Positions 1 to 12,830 are shown, counted from the stretch's first letter. The stretch: 64,000 bases of DNA from Rhizophagus clarus (GCA_015698045.1 BLAL01000194.1:248001-312000); one strand, 5' to 3'. Numbers and translations: made by a program. The notes: generated by a model not told the origin, from the letters alone.

Positions 1-399
1 CAATAAATAATTGTTTTATGATATTTAAAAAGTTTTTGTTATTTACCATGCGATGAATTCTGGTGCAACTGACTTTTATGAGAATGAAAAATATAATGAT
101 ATTGCAATTGATTACTATTACTTGGCTAAATTATAAAATCGTTACATTTAATATTAAATTAATCATACTTGAAGATAATTTAATTCTCTTGAAGCATTTT
201 TCTAACATTATTCCACTGACAAAATCATAAACTTTGCTAATATCAAGCATTACGTCTTTCTACTGTGCTTTGGATATTTTTAACAGTTCAAATATACTGT
301 GGACATATAATGCCGCGTAATTTTTCCTTTTAATATCCAATGTTTTGTATATTTTTGTCAACTTGTTGGTGATTGACTTTCTCTTATTGGGATTGAGCA

Positions 400-1000
400 T
401 GAACATTTTGCGGTGTCCTTGTTGGTGGACTGGAGAGAATTTTCTAGCCTATTTCATCTAATACTCTAATATGTCGTTCTAAACAAGTTGTTATCCAAAC
501 ACAAGAAAAGTATCTTTAGTTCAGGTTTGTATTGTTCATAATGTTCCATGAATTCGTGTAGCAAATGTGCTCTATCTTTGCATATCCTCTTCCAATATTT
601 TCAAAAAAACAGAGAAAAAAAATTTTACTGTGAATTGTTGAAAAGTTCAGGAAAGTCTTTTGTCTATAATTCTCTTGCTGTCTCTTAGTTATATTGGTCA
701 TATTAGTCACCCAGGCACTCATTGAATATTATCTTTAATATACCAATAGTTGTTACTTTGGCTTTTTTCCAAAAGTCGTATGGTATACCATTTTTTCCTG
801 CAGTTTTGTTATTACTAATCTCTTCAATTTCTATTTCAGTTATCAAGCTACTATATATTTTGGAGTTAATTTCTTTTATTTGAGTCGTAAATATAATTTT
901 CCATTTATATCTTTTCTATTATTTTAAAATCTATTTCTTTTTGTCTTGTTTAACGTTCTTTTATTTATTCTTTGATTATCAAGTGATCAGTTTCTAATTT
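400..1000 (-). mobile_element. Degraded LINE reverse-transcriptase fragment
   Basis: Read on the minus strand, about 690-860 gives an open stretch containing AGKNGIPYDFWKKA. This matches the start of the non-LTR reverse-transcriptase domain, where the usual form is near 'GPDGIPYEFFKK'. It is preceded by an acidic helix (EIEIEEISNNK), as is typical of LINEs. Downstream towards position 400 the frame is broken by several stops and shifts, and no catalytic YxDD box was found. It is an old scrap. The limits are approximate and the LINE clade cannot be named. Confidence 0.45.
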
Positions 1001-4000
1001 TTAATCTTTTTTTCTTATCCTCAAAAGATGATATAAAACCTACTCTTTACCAATAATAAAGTTTTAGCTTTTCCGATAATGTTGATATAGACTTAAACCG
1101 ATTGTTAAACCGCATTCATGACGAAGTTCCTTTTCCTCATCTTTATGAAGTTCGTTAAGTGCGGGTGGGTTATGCATCAATAGTTCACATGTGGAGTACT
1201 CTTAAATAAATGATATAGTTGACAGTTTCTAAATTCAATTTATATCTTGTGCTAATAGGATTCTTTTTATCCTACAATCCATAGTAGTTCTGCCATTTTT
1301 TTCAGCTAAAAAATTCAAATAATTGGCATCATTATAATGAAATTCCATATCGATTGTTAAAAATTAATGAATAAATGTTAAATGTTTTATCTGCCAAAAA
1401 AATGTTTCAAATTTCTTTTCATTCATGTTTTCATTATAAGGAGGACTTGTAGACATTAGACACGTCAGAATATTTTCAGATTCTTTTATAATATACTTCA
1501 TATTTCTTAAATGTTCTTTTTCCAACTATCATCTCCTTTAAATAATTTTTCATCACATTATTTGTGTTAGTTAAACTAACATATTGATATCTTGAATTAC
1601 AATATATGTAGCAATATTTGCATTTTTGTGCATTTAATCCTTATTGTATTATAAAACCTGTGATTTTATCCAATATTCTTTGTTGTTTTCAAACGTGACT
1701 TTGGTATTTTTACAAAAAAAATTCTTAAAAAAAAGGCCAACTTTTTTAATTCTATTAATTTCATCCATTTAATTAAACTTTGTGGTTCAAAGTGTATCTT
1801 AGTGGATGGGATTTCCTCTTCTATCGAATATTTCGATCTTATCGCCATGTACATAACCATTTTACATGGGTATCGGAAAGAGTTTTTTTTTTTTCTTAAT
1901 AATAATCTTTTTTTTAAAAACGAGTAAAAATCCCAAGATTATGATAAAAAATTATGAAAATTTAATTCAATTTCTTCATTAATAATAGATGAAAAATGCT
2001 ATATATAAATCATCTCTTCTAAAAATGTACGTTTTTCCAAATTTTAAGTGCTATTTTCATTTGATTTAATTATTGATTATTCTAAAAGTAATTGTACTTA
2101 TTTGAGATAATTGAGCTAAACTAACAAAACTAGCTATAACCATCAGGTAAAATGAATTCTTCCGAGAAAAGAAATCAAGAAAGTGTTCAATTATTATTTA
2201 CAATTATATAATTTTGAGATTCTTATTAGAAATTATTGTAATAATCTCACTGTTAATATACATTTGTTAAATTACCATTAATAAATCATAGTAATAAAAT
2301 TATAAAATTTGTTTCTTTTAATTTAAATGCTCTTTTTATCATATCATATGTTGAATTCCACCTAGTTGGAATACCCAAAATTAAAAATTTAATTGACCAG
2401 ATTTTATATTTAGTAGTGAGATGGTTTCTGGGACTTTTTTCATCAATAACATTTCCAGTTATATTTTGTTTAATAATTTAACTCCAAAAGTCTCCAGTGC
2501 TTCATCAAATCCAAGACAGATATGATAAGAATCACTGTCTTCATTTTTAATTATTCATATGGAATTGGAATTATTAAAAGAACCAATATGATGCAATTTT
2601 CTTCTAATTGTGGATGAGCAACTATTATTAGAAGAAAATGATCAATTGCAATTGTAGCCTTAGTATGACCACAAACTTTCTAATGATTCACCATCATAAG
2701 ACCAGTAATATTTTAAGGAGGAGTAATATTTCAAGGAGGATAATTTAAATATGTCTTGTTATCAATGAATACTTATTTGCTGTTTTTTTGGTTAAAGTTA
2801 GGACTGCTGCACATTTCACTAATTTAAATTTAGATACCATAAGCTTCTTTTATCACGTTAATTCAATAGCAACATCATACTTAGAATAAAAAAAATATCC
2901 TTCTTTAACTATTCCTTCTTTATGAGTATAACTCACTGCGAATTCTGAATTAGTTAATCATCCTCGATGTGGCGTTTCCATGAGAATTTTATAGAAACCT
3001 AATTTTCATCTTAGTATTTCATATTGGTTAAAGTACATTAAGCCTTTTGAATGTTTTTTAACTTTTATATATTTTTGTTTTTTTTTGGTGTTGGAAACGT
3101 ACATACATTTATTAGATAAAGATAGGACTACTACTAATCTATATGTAGTACTCCTAGTTAATAACCGTTTTTCCTATCCAACCATTTCTTAACTTTTATA
3201 AGAATTAGTCTTAATTAATAATTATCTTGCATTTTAATTTCAGTTTAAAATAAATTTTTTTGTCTATTATTTAACGTTGATTAAAATATATCATGCCTTT
3301 TTAAGTTTAATATTTTAAAAACTTGCACGGCATTGTCCAATCTGCTTCTTTAGAAAATCAAGTGATATCAAGTGTCTTCCAAGTAGTAGTACCTACTTCA
3401 GCTAATGAAGAGGCAACAACTATCTCTCGGGTTAAGTAGAGGAAGGAAATTTGACTAATTAATATTAATATATTGTTGAAAACACTAACTATTGTAAATT
3501 CCTTCATATATCAACTTTTTTAGTTCATCATTTTGTGTAAATAATTCTGCAAAGTTAGTTAAAAGCTAAAAATCCGTTTCTTGAGATAGATTGCCACTTG
3601 TTGGCACAAAAATACGATGGTCTTTTTTTGTAGAATTTTGATATTTGTCGGTAATTAAAACTTAATACTGGATCAAAATCATATCATTAATATACATTTT
3701 ATATGCTTCATATATTCTTTTATAATTATTTTGTTCTTGTACATTATTAATTAGATGCTGAAAGATTGACTATCTCGTTTTTGAAATCATTTTTATGAAC
3801 AGATATATTTAATATCACCCAAATATACATAAAAATCAATTAATGAGCATTATAGCTGAAAAAGTTGTATATTATAAACAATGATATATTACTATGTCTT
3901 TAATATAAATATTGCATAATAAACAAATACTGTATAATAATAAATATATAAATAGAAAAGCACATGACTATGTAACATAATAAGTTATTGGATAGTTAGA

Positions 4001-5144
4001 AAAAAAACGCATTGGAGAAAAAATTTTATTAATAAAATAATGAATTTCTCAACTAAACAACAGTCATATTTATATATAAATTTTCAAAGCAATAGTGAAT
4101 GAGATTTACCCACGTGTCATAACATAACCGCTGCATTTCCACAAACTCCTTATATTGATTTGTTATTATTACAGCCACAAAAATTTGATATAATTAGTTT
4201 AATTAAAGTCTAAGCTTATAATATCATTATTATGGCTGTGTAAAAAGCAGCACATACGTAATATTGTAATCACAAACATCAATATTGATTTTAACATCAC
4301 AAATAGTAATTCAAGCTATTTTAATTCATTCATACATTCATGATAATCGTACTTTAGCCATTCAGACCATAAGTACTATCTGTTATTAGAGGAAACGATT
4401 TTTTTCTGGGATAATGCATTCATCTAATAAATTCTTACTTATTATAAAATGAAGTGTGCTGTAAGATGTGACTGATTTGGACAATTATAAATTTTGGCTC
4501 TCAAATGAGCAAATGTTCAAATTAAAATCAATTCTCAAAACTAATTCTTAAAGATTCATAAAATTCATACTAACTTCTACCAAGTAAAATAACACAAATG
4601 ATTACTACCAATCAAGTACGTAAAATTTAGGATTCGCGTTCAACAAGAGGATTGTTTCCGCCATTTAATTAAAATCATTCATTAATTATTTGTATTCAGT
4701 TTGTGTTCGAATGTAGAGCATGTAGTTCATTGATTACCATTTTCAAAATTGCGAAGTTATCATATAATTTCATATTGCAAAAAAGTGAATCACATTTTTA
4801 CACGAACTTCGATATTTTTATACAAGATTTTTTTGTAAATCATGAAACCGGTCATTACTATTTACATATAGATTTCTGCATCATTAGGAGAGCTTTATTT
4901 TTTAACAAACTCCTAAACGATTTTAACGAGAGAATTAAAAAATAAAAGTAAGATATTGATAAAAGAGGAGGGGATGGAATGTTCATGCTTTAGATAATAT
5001 CATAAAATAAAATATCAATAACAAAAAAATGGAAGGAAATCAACGGGAAGATGGTTCATTAAGTATACATTCACTACTCCAAATCCATTTTGAAATAGTG
5101 CACTATAATTAAAAATGATTTATTTATTTAAAGTAAAAACTAGG
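1001..5144. other. AT-rich region without a recognisable gene
   Basis: Only short, unsupported reading frames are present. A 64-codon frame on the minus strand (1666-1860) lies upstream of the LINE scrap and may be part of it, but shows no known motif. A small imperfect hairpin lies near 3125-3165 (ACTACTACT against GTAGTACTCC) in a stretch resembling the 3' ends of the LINEs further on. A 38-codon open stretch near 3325-3440 is unidentified. No convincing exon, RNA gene or complete transposon was seen. Confidence 0.5.
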
Positions 5145-5146
5145 GC

Positions 5147-5320
5147 TCTTTAGTACAGTTAGTGAGCTTAGTTTAAATATATTGACAGTTAATCAATTGT
5201 GGTATTTTTATTGTTAAACCTTGGTCTGAGTCCTTGGCAAATTTTCATTGCTAAATTTTTATCATCACTTACAACATGTTGGCATGGTGGTAAACCTAAA
5301 TAATATTATTGTCTAAATAA
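5147..5320 (+). repeat. Repeat end, copy A (inverted partner at 38,880-39,040)
   Basis: The stretch beginning TAGGGCTCTTTAGTACAG at about 5150 and running through TTGGTCTGAGTCCTTGG recurs as its reverse complement at about 38,927-39,037 with few changes. Both copies face a gttgcgaaa-rich region and then a hairpin array. The element type is not established. The TAGGG start resembles the TAG-N-G ends of hAT-like elements nearby. Confidence 0.65.
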
Positions 5321-5839
5321 ATGCTTAGCATGTAATACCTGAACAGATAAATCATGTTTACTTAGATCGATTATTTAAATGCTTTAAGATATGACTTTAT
5401 ATGTAAATATTTAATCCCTATTTATTTTTGATTAGTTTAGATTTCCATATATTATATATATGTATATTTTAATTTCACATTTGTGCTCCAAAAAATAACC
5501 AAATTAATCTAAAAAATTTTGAATTTATCTATAAACATTTAAAGTGTAAAATATAGTATGTAAAATTAATTTTATTAAACATTTATTGTGTAAAAATAAA
5601 CATGATTTTGTCAGACAATCTGTCTATATTATTTAACCACATATTTCACATATAATTTTTTTTACTTTGATCCAAAAAATAAACAATTAAATAATAAAAT
5701 TTTCATTATCATCATCTCATTCCTCCATCTTCTTCTAAGCTCTCCCATGACTCAAAAAGTCAGGAAGATGGAATTGTTAATCTTAAATGGTGAAGGTCCA
5801 CTCAAACGTTGTCCACGTTTTTGCATGGTTGTCGTAAAG

Positions 5840-6290
5840 TAGGTGAATTGACACCCTGGCTAACTGAGTCGAGTATTAATATAAACTCAGAATCGACTCA
5901 GATGTCACGTGACTATAAGATCCTCAAATCAAACTCGCGAACTGACCCGTGTTGACTCGACTTGAATTATAATTTAATAAAAGACGTTTAGCAACGTTTA
6001 TAATTTGTCAAAAAACGTTGCGAAACATTTTTTAACGTATAATTAATAAAGAAGTTTAACATATACAATTTAACAAAAAAAACGCTTCGTAGTGCTTTTT
6101 TGATAATTTGATAAAAAACGTTGCGAAAATGTTTTTTGATGTGGGATTTAATAAAAAAAAACATTGCGCGTTTTTTAACAACGCGATAAAAAGCATAAAC
6201 GTTGTGAAACCGGTTTTTTTTTGATATTAAAAGACGTTGCGCATTTGTTGATATCAGATATATATAATTTAATTTCAAAAAACGTTTCGT
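5840..6290. repeat. ACTCGA word island and gttgcgaaa-rich DNA
   Basis: From about 5850 to 5965 the words ACTCGA, GAGTCGAG and GACTCGACTT recur in both orientations within otherwise AT-rich DNA. From 5970 to 6290 the sequence consists of variants of aaaaaacgttgcgaaa and its reverse complement. The same gttgcg words continue at 8757-8990, on the far side of the inserted element, and reappear at 38,640-38,890. This looks like the outer element into which the 6291-8756 element inserted. Confidence 0.5.
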
Positions 6291-8756
6291 TAGAGCTCCG
6301 AATCTGACCCGACTGGTTGACCCAAAATTCTCGGGTCGGGTCAGTGTTAATCGGGTACCTGATCCGACCCGTTGACCTGACAAAAAACGCTGAAAAAAAA
6401 CGCTGAAACTATTAGTCCCGGCGTTTTTATATTTAAAGTTTGGCTAAATCGGTTTTTTATTACTAAAAACGATTAATAAAAACGATTAATAATCTTTTTT
6501 TTTTGTTATTAAAAACGATTAATAATCTTTTTTTTTTGTTATTAAATACGATTAATAAATCGTTTTTTTTTTTTTGTTATTAAAAATGATTAATAAATCG
6601 TTTTTTTTTTGTTATTAAAAACGATTAAGAAAATTGTTTCTTTTTTGTTATTAAAAACGATTAAGAAAATCATTTTTTTTTTGTTATTAAAAACGATTAA
6701 GGAAATCATTTTTTTCTTTTGTTATTAAAAACGATTAAGAAAATCCTTTTTTTATTATTAAAAACGATTAAGAAAATCGTTTTTTTCTTTTTTATTATTA
6801 AAAACGATTAAGAAAATCGTTTTTTGTTTTGTTATTAAAAACGATTAAGAAAATCGTTTTTTTCTTTTGTTATTAAAAACGATAAAGAAAATCGTTTTTT
6901 TTATTATTAAAAACGATTAAGAAAATCGTTTTTTGTTTTGTTATTAAAAACGATTAAGAAAATTGTTTCTTTTTTGTTATTAAAAACGAATAATAAATCG
7001 TTTTTTTTTGTTATTAAAAACGACTAAGAAAATCGTTTCTTTTTTGTTATTAAAAACGATTAAGAAAATCGTTTCTTTTTTGTTATTAAAAACGATTAAG
7101 AAAATCGTTTCTTTTTTGTTATTAAAAACGATTAAGAAAATCCTTTTTTTATTATTAAAAACGATAAAGAAAATCGTTTTATTTTTGTTATTAAAAAATC
7201 GCTTTTTTTTGTTATTAAAAACGATTAAGAAAATCGTTTTTTTTTTTGTTATTAAAAACGATTAAGAAAATCGTTTTTTTCTTTTGTTATTAAAAACGAT
7301 AAAGAAAATCGTTTTTTTTTTATTATTAAAAACGATTAAGAAAATCGTTTTTTGTTTTGTTATTAAAAACGATTAAGAAAATTGTTTCTTTTTTGTTATT
7401 AAAAACGAATAATAAATCGTTTTTTTTTGTTATTAAAAACGATTAAGAAAATCGCTTTTTTTTCTTATTAAAACTATTAATAAATCGTTTTTTTCTTTTG
7501 TTATTAAAAACGATAAAGAAAATCGTTTTTTTTTTTGTTATTAAAAACGATTAAGAAAATCGTTTTTTTTTTTGTTATTAAAAACGATTAAGAAAATCGT
7601 TTTTTTTTTTGTTATTAAAAACGATTAAGAAAATCGTTTTTTTATTATTAAAAACGATAAAGAAAATCGTTTTTTTATTATTAAAAACGATAAAGAAAAT
7701 CGTTTGTTTATTATTAAAAACGATAAAGAAAATCGTTTTATTTTTGTTATTAAAAAATCGCTTTCTTTTGTTATTAAAAACGATAAAGAAAATCGTTTTT
7801 TTTTTATTATTAAAAAACGATTAAGAAAATCGTTTTTTGTTTTGTTATTAAAAACGATTAAGAAAATTGTTTCTTTTTTGTTATTAAAAACGAATAATAA
7901 ATCGTTTTTTTTTTTTATTATTAAAAACGATTAAGAAAATCGCTTTTTTTTCTTATTAAAACTATTATTAAATCGTTTTTTTCTTTTGTTATTAAAAACG
8001 ATTAAGAAAATCGTTTTATTTTTGTTATTAAAAAATCGCTTTTTTTTGTTATAACTATTAATAAATCGTTTTTTTCTTTTGTTATTAAAAACGATAAAGA
8101 AAATCGTTTTTTTTTTTGTTATTAAAAACGATAAAGAAAATCGTTTTATTTTTGTTATTAAAAAATCGCTTTTTTTTGTTATCAAAACTATTAATAAATC
8201 GTTTTTTTCTTTTGTTATTAAAAACGATTAAGAAAATCGTTTCTTTTTTTTATTAAAAGCGATCAAGAAAATCGTTTTTTTTTTGTTGTTATTAAAAACG
8301 GTTATTAAAAACGATTAACAAATCGTTTTTTTCTTTTGTTATTAAAAACTGATAACGAGAATCGTTTTTTTTTTGTTATTAAAAAATCGCTTTTTTTTGT
8401 TATTAAAACTATTAATAAATCGTTTTTTTCTTTTGTTATTAAAAACGATTAAGAAAATCGTTTCTTTTTTTTATTAAAAGCGATTAAGAAAATCCTTTTT
8501 TTTTGTTATAAAAACGATTAAGAAATCGTTTCTTTTTGTTATTAAAAACGATTAACAAATCGTTTTTTCTTTTGTTATTAAAAACGATTAAGAAAATTGT
8601 TTTTTTTTTATTATTTAAATTTTTTCATATATAAAATTGTTGAATCTTGACAATTTTTTTTGATATAAAACGGGTCATGAATTTGATGACCTGACTTGAA
8701 TATCATGGGTCAGGTTAAGTCAATTACCCGACCCCATCCGCCTGTTCGGAACTCTA
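6291..8756. mobile_element. hAT-like non-autonomous element with hairpin-array core
   Basis: The left end reads TAGAGCTCCGAATC and the right end, reverse-complemented, reads TAGAGTTCCGAACAGG. These are imperfect terminal inverted repeats of the TAG-N-G type usual for hAT transposons. The flanking octamers are cgtttcgt and catttcgc (6 of 8 match, both differences transitions), compatible with an aged 8-bp target duplication. Inside each end lie 70-100 bp of GACCCG/CGGGTC words in both orientations, and the middle is the hairpin array at 6420-8610. There is no transposase, so mobilisation would need an enzyme supplied in trans. Confidence 0.6.
6420..8610. repeat. Tandem array of about 36-bp hairpin units
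   Basis: The unit is close to ttattaaaaacgattaaga followed by aaatcgtttttttttg, repeated roughly 55-60 times with small length changes in the T tract. Each unit holds the palindromic pair aaacgatt and aatcgttt, so each can fold as a short hairpin. The rightmost third mixes in shorter units (ttattaaaaaatcgctttt). Open frames across the array are only products of the repeat. Confidence 0.9.
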
Positions 8757-9282
8757 CATTTCGCAAGATTTTACTGATAAACGTTACAAAAACGTTTTTT
8801 GATGTATATTTACCGCGGATTTTTAAGTGATCAACGTACTAAATTTTTTCCGTAATTAAAAAAAGTTTCGCGACGTTTTAACATTGCGAAAACGTTTTTG
8901 TAACTTTTTTTTTGATATTTTATTAAGAAACGCATTTTTTGATATATAATTAAATTAAAAAACGGTTTTCTTGTTTTTTATTATCCCAACATTTTTTCCT
9001 ATTATAGAGGAAAATCGCACTAAAAGCTTAACTGGTTGTTAATTTATTAATATTTTAACTTCATCTTTTTGTTTTTGTCTATTTTTCCTTTCGTCTCATT
9101 ACTTTTCACATCATTTTTTTCTCTCCTATCACTTTTTTTTTATCATTATTGTTAACTATTAGTTGTTACTAGTTACATAAAAGTTAAATAATCATAAAAT
9201 TAAACGTTTAACGGAAAAACTAGCCAATCAAAATTTAGCTGATCAAAAATATTTATTACGTGATAGGGTGAGTAATATCAAA
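8757..9282. repeat. Continuation of gttgcgaaa-rich outer repeat and spacer
   Basis: From 8757 to about 8990 the aacgttgcgaaa words interrupted at 6290 resume, supporting the insertion reading for the element between. From 8990 to 9275 there is plain AT-rich DNA with no gene seen. Confidence 0.5.
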
Positions 9283-9590
9283 TAGTGCTCCGATTCGGAT
9301 GAAATCCGTCATCCGGATTGAATAACGATTTAATCCGGATGAAAATTGTTATTTAACGAAAATCCAGATAAAAAAAAATTATTTTAAAAATCCAGTCCTA
9401 CCATTGTATGTGCAATGTCAAGCAAAATCAAATAAGCCATAAATTGTTAAAATCTGATCATTGGTTTTGGAACCGAAACCTGGCAATCTAGATGGATCCA
9501 TCGAAATCTGGTTCAAACCACGGATTTCATCCAGATTTTCTGTTTAATCCGGATCAATCCAGATCAATCCGTACACGGATCGAAACACTA
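9283..9590. mobile_element. Short hAT-like MITE with CCGGAT words
   Basis: The left end is TAGTGCTCCGATTCGG and the right end, reverse-complemented, is TAGTGTTTCGATCCG. The flanking octamers are atatcaaa (9275-9282) and atatcaat (9591-9598), 7 of 8 identical, which fits an 8-bp target duplication. The interior is built from variants of CCGGAT and ATCCGG in both orientations (for example aatccggatgaaa, ggatcaatccagatc). It is 308 bp, has no coding capacity, and is the clearest short member of the word-iterating class. Confidence 0.75.
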
Positions 9591-9598
9591 ATATCAAT

Positions 9599-10589
9599 TC
9601 TCGTTATATAATATTAAGATTATATCTTTAAATATCTATAACTATGGATAGATATATTGGATCATGATGGTTTTATAGTTATTATAAAGTTTATTTTCTC
9701 TCTTAGAAAAATCAAAGATTGTTCAAATTAAATTTAATATTTAAGCGTATATAATTAATTAACTATATTTAATTTTTCATTATTCTATGATTTAACTTTT
9801 AGTGTGAGAATTTTTAGTGTGAGAATGGGCACAGTTTATTTACTGATGGTTAGTCTGTAAAAATTTTTATTTGTTATTAATGTTGTAAATTTATGAAAAT
9901 AAAGTTTCCATCATCTGGACTAATATTAGAGTGGACTAGTATTAAAGAATCAATATCAAGCAAAAAATTAATAATAATCTTATTCAACTTAATGATCATG
10001 ATCAACTTGGTTATTTAATGAAAATAAGAATAAAGAAACTGCAAATGAACAGATGGAAAACTAAATCCATACTCGATGATGAGGAATTATTATATAAGCA
10101 GAATATATACAAAAATAATATAATTTTATGATTATCACTTAAATTTTACCTTTGAATGATTCCTTGGTACTACTTGAAGTTTAGTTCTATTATATTTTAA
10201 ATCTGTTTTAAAAACCTTAGAATAATTCAATTTTCTAATAAATATTCACTATACTTTTACCTTCTTCAATACAAGGATTTTTTTTAATAAATACTTGCTA
10301 CTAGCTTTTATTAATCATTTTAATTTAATAAAAAAAAAAAATTTTTTTAATTTACTGCACTGGAAATGATTTTTGTTCTTCAAAGATCAAACCAATCAAA
10401 AAATAATTTGCCATTTTAGGATATCTTTTTTTTTGAAATGAAGAAACACCATAGGAAATTTAGATAACTTTGGCAACTTATCATGTTTATTACTTTTTTT
10501 ATCATTCTTTCTATTTTATTACAAAATATTTCTTTAGCATGATTTTTCACATTATGTCACATGTTTTGTCTTATTTTTTTTCTTATGTT
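9599..10589. other. AT-rich spacer, nothing recognised
   Basis: About 1 kb with no open frame of note, no inverted-repeat pair and no RNA gene signature seen. A direct 14-bp repetition (ttttagtgtgagaa) occurs near 9798-9825. Confidence 0.5.
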
Positions 10590-12200
10590 ATATTTAAAAT
10601 GATATCATCTATTAGTCATTGTCATATCAACTGCATGATAGTTTAATAATATTATATCATTGCAAACTCATGTTGCATGATGATAAGAATAATAATCTTA
10701 TGATAAATCATGATTAAACGTTTTAACTAATTTGTAATTTATTATATTTTTAGTTAAAATAACATCATAATTTACTCTACAAGACAAACTATTAGTTGTT
10801 GTTACATCAGATGCATAATATTGTAACATATGATAAAACATTTTGACCAACTATTTTGTAATATATATATATATACTGTATATATATTATAATTTACTCT
10901 TTAAGACAAATTATTAGTCATTATCACATCAGATGCATATGAGTTTGATAATAATACATCATTATTATATGATGATAAAAGTAATATAAAAGGAACAAAA
11001 TATGCCTTAAATAAAATTTATTTCCTACTAAAAATTTTTGCTTAGAAGGAAATTTATTTCCTACTAAAAATTTTTGCTTAGAAGGAAATCACATGTGCAT
11101 GGCTTTTTTGCTAGGCAGATTTATTTTGCAGATTTATTTGGTAGATTTATTTGGTAGATTTATTTGCTAAGGATCATCTTTAGCTGAGAGAAATTGAGGT
11201 TCTAACAGGGATGTGTCAAAAGATAGGCTTTTTAAGGGATATATTGAAATCAAAAATCAAATTGAATCAAGAATCAAATTACAGATAAATAATTGTATAT
11301 TATTAAATAGTAATAGGTTTATTTTGATTATTAAATAGTAATTGAATCCATAGATATTTATAATAGGTTTATTTTTGATAAAAACTACAAGAATTTGACC
11401 ATTATCGTACTCTATATACTAAATATATGGAACATAATCAATTTAATTGTTATGCATGGATTAAATTCATGGAGTTAGAAAGAATGTTAATTGATTATGA
11501 CAGATGTCATGCAATATTTGAATTGGCTGTAGAACAACTCACTTTAGATATACCAGAGTTATTATGGAAGACATATATTGATTTTGAATTTACAAAATAG
11601 GAATTGAAAAGACTCATTTTTTATATCAACAATTATTGGAAAAGACTGGCCATGTTAAAGTTTGGATCTACTAAATGCAGATGAAGGGGATAGGAAAGAT
11701 GCATTGGAAAGAGCACATAAAGTATTTGAGAATGTTTATTACAATAGCATGAAAGAAAAAAAATTGAAAGAAATAATGTATTTTTAGTTTATTTAATGTA
11801 TTTTTAGTTATTTTGCTTTTCTTTAATTTTTTTTTTTGTTTTTCTTTAATTATTTAACAACTATAGCAAGTGACTGTAGGAGGTACCTATGTGCACCTTG
11901 CACTTTTGTGTGATAGTACTTTTCATAGGGTTTGATATGACTTGCCACCATATTACTGTAATCCTTTTGTATTTTTTTTTTTTTTTTAGGAGCAACAATT
12001 CAAATACTTGCATAAAACAGAAAAGACTACTAAGATATAAAATATATGGGATTAAAGGCTACCTTATTTTATTATTAAAAATTTGAGTTTATATTGTAAT
12101 AAAAAAATATTATTTTTTTGATGTTTGAATCACATATATTCTTGTTTTAAAATCTTTTATAGGCAATATTAATATAATATGATTATGTGTTAAATAATAA
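10590..12200 (+). repeat. Diverged repeat, copy 1 (partner at 43,280-45,400)
   Basis: This stretch shares long blocks, in the same orientation, with 43,280-45,400. They include a satellite-like block with units containing catcagatgcata (starts near 10,605, 10,781 and 10,897), a block around ttgctaggcagatttattt (11,110-11,190) and a block around gatagtacttttcataggg (11,870-12,080) followed by a pyrimidine tract and ttaggagca. Copy 1 carries a CLF1-derived insert that copy 2 lacks. Copy 2 carries an inverted-repeat element that copy 1 lacks. Whether the repeat is a transposon or a segmental duplication is not clear. No terminal repeats were found. Confidence 0.65.
11390..11770 (+). pseudogene. 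Fragment of splicing factor CLF1/CRNKL1 (HAT repeats)
   Basis: The frame from 11,397 encodes NCYAWIKFMELERMLIDYD, then CHAIFELAVEQLTLDIPELLW and KTYIDFEF. This closely resembles the half-a-TPR repeats of the spliceosomal scaffold Clf1/Crooked neck, where the usual text is near 'WIKFAELE ... LDMPELLWKAYIDFE'. A TAG stops the frame near 11,598. Beyond it, pieces in other frames (TGHVKVW, GDRKDALERAHKVFENVYYN) continue the same protein in the right order. Only about 120 residues of a roughly 700-residue protein are present, so this is a dead duplicate. The parent gene is not in the window. Confidence 0.8.
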
Positions 12201-12519
12201 TGACAAACATATTATTTTTAATAATAAAATAGAATCGAATTATCAAATAACTTACTATATTATTAAATAGATAATTTTATTAAACAAATATCTTTTAATA
12301 TAATAAGAATTTACTACATGTGAAAAAAATAAATAAGGCAATTTATTGTTGCTAAATAATCTTTTTAAAATTTTCAACGTTTTCTAACTAAATGGACATA
12401 TATATTTAATTCCTACCGCATTATTAGACTAAAAGAAATATGTTTCACTTAAGTATAAAAATAAAAATAAAAATAAAAAAAATAAAGGTAGATTTCAATC
12501 CTATTCCATATTTAAAAAG

Positions 12520-12830
12520 CGATGATACTTATTGCTTATTTCAATATTAGGAACAAATAATATTTGAATAATTCTTCATAAAGTTGAAATTTCAAAAGCT
12601 ATATATGGACGAACTTTTGTACAATTCTTCATATGTTATGAATCTGAAATAAGAGTTGAGTTTGTGCAAGACCCCACTTTAATACACGCTTTAAAGCTTT
12701 AGTTTCTTCCATTTGTAAATCATCTCTTTGAGTAAATAAAATCAAATCAAGCGACTTGGAAAATTAGTCCTGTAGTTTATATGAAATTGAAGTTCTAATT
12801 ATCATATCAGGATTGGTTGTTTTCATTTTC
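12520..12830 (-). pseudogene. Relic of a BTB-BACK-TLDc gene (BACK part)
   Basis: On the minus strand this stretch aligns by eye to the BACK region of the intact gene at 16,313-17,869. Matching segments are ttcataaagttgaaatttcaaaag, the piece around ggacgaacttttgtacaattcttc, and gaaataagagttg...gtgcaagacccca. Internal pieces are missing and no frame is open. It is the most decayed of four same-strand family members in the window. Confidence 0.65.

Noticed and set aside
4703-4945. 80-codon frame on plus
   Set aside because: It begins with GTG rather than ATG, shows no domain, and lies in decayed AT-rich DNA.
7008-8185. Several 70-85 codon frames of Leu/Lys/Ile/Phe repeats
   Set aside because: These are translations of the hairpin array and have no gene-like start, composition or context.
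6420-8610. CRISPR-like array
   Set aside because: The repeats are contiguous with no unique spacers, only variable T tracts, and the DNA is eukaryotic.
11889-12086. 65-codon hydrophobic frame on plus
   Set aside because: It sits in the dispersed repeat and is not kept in the second copy.
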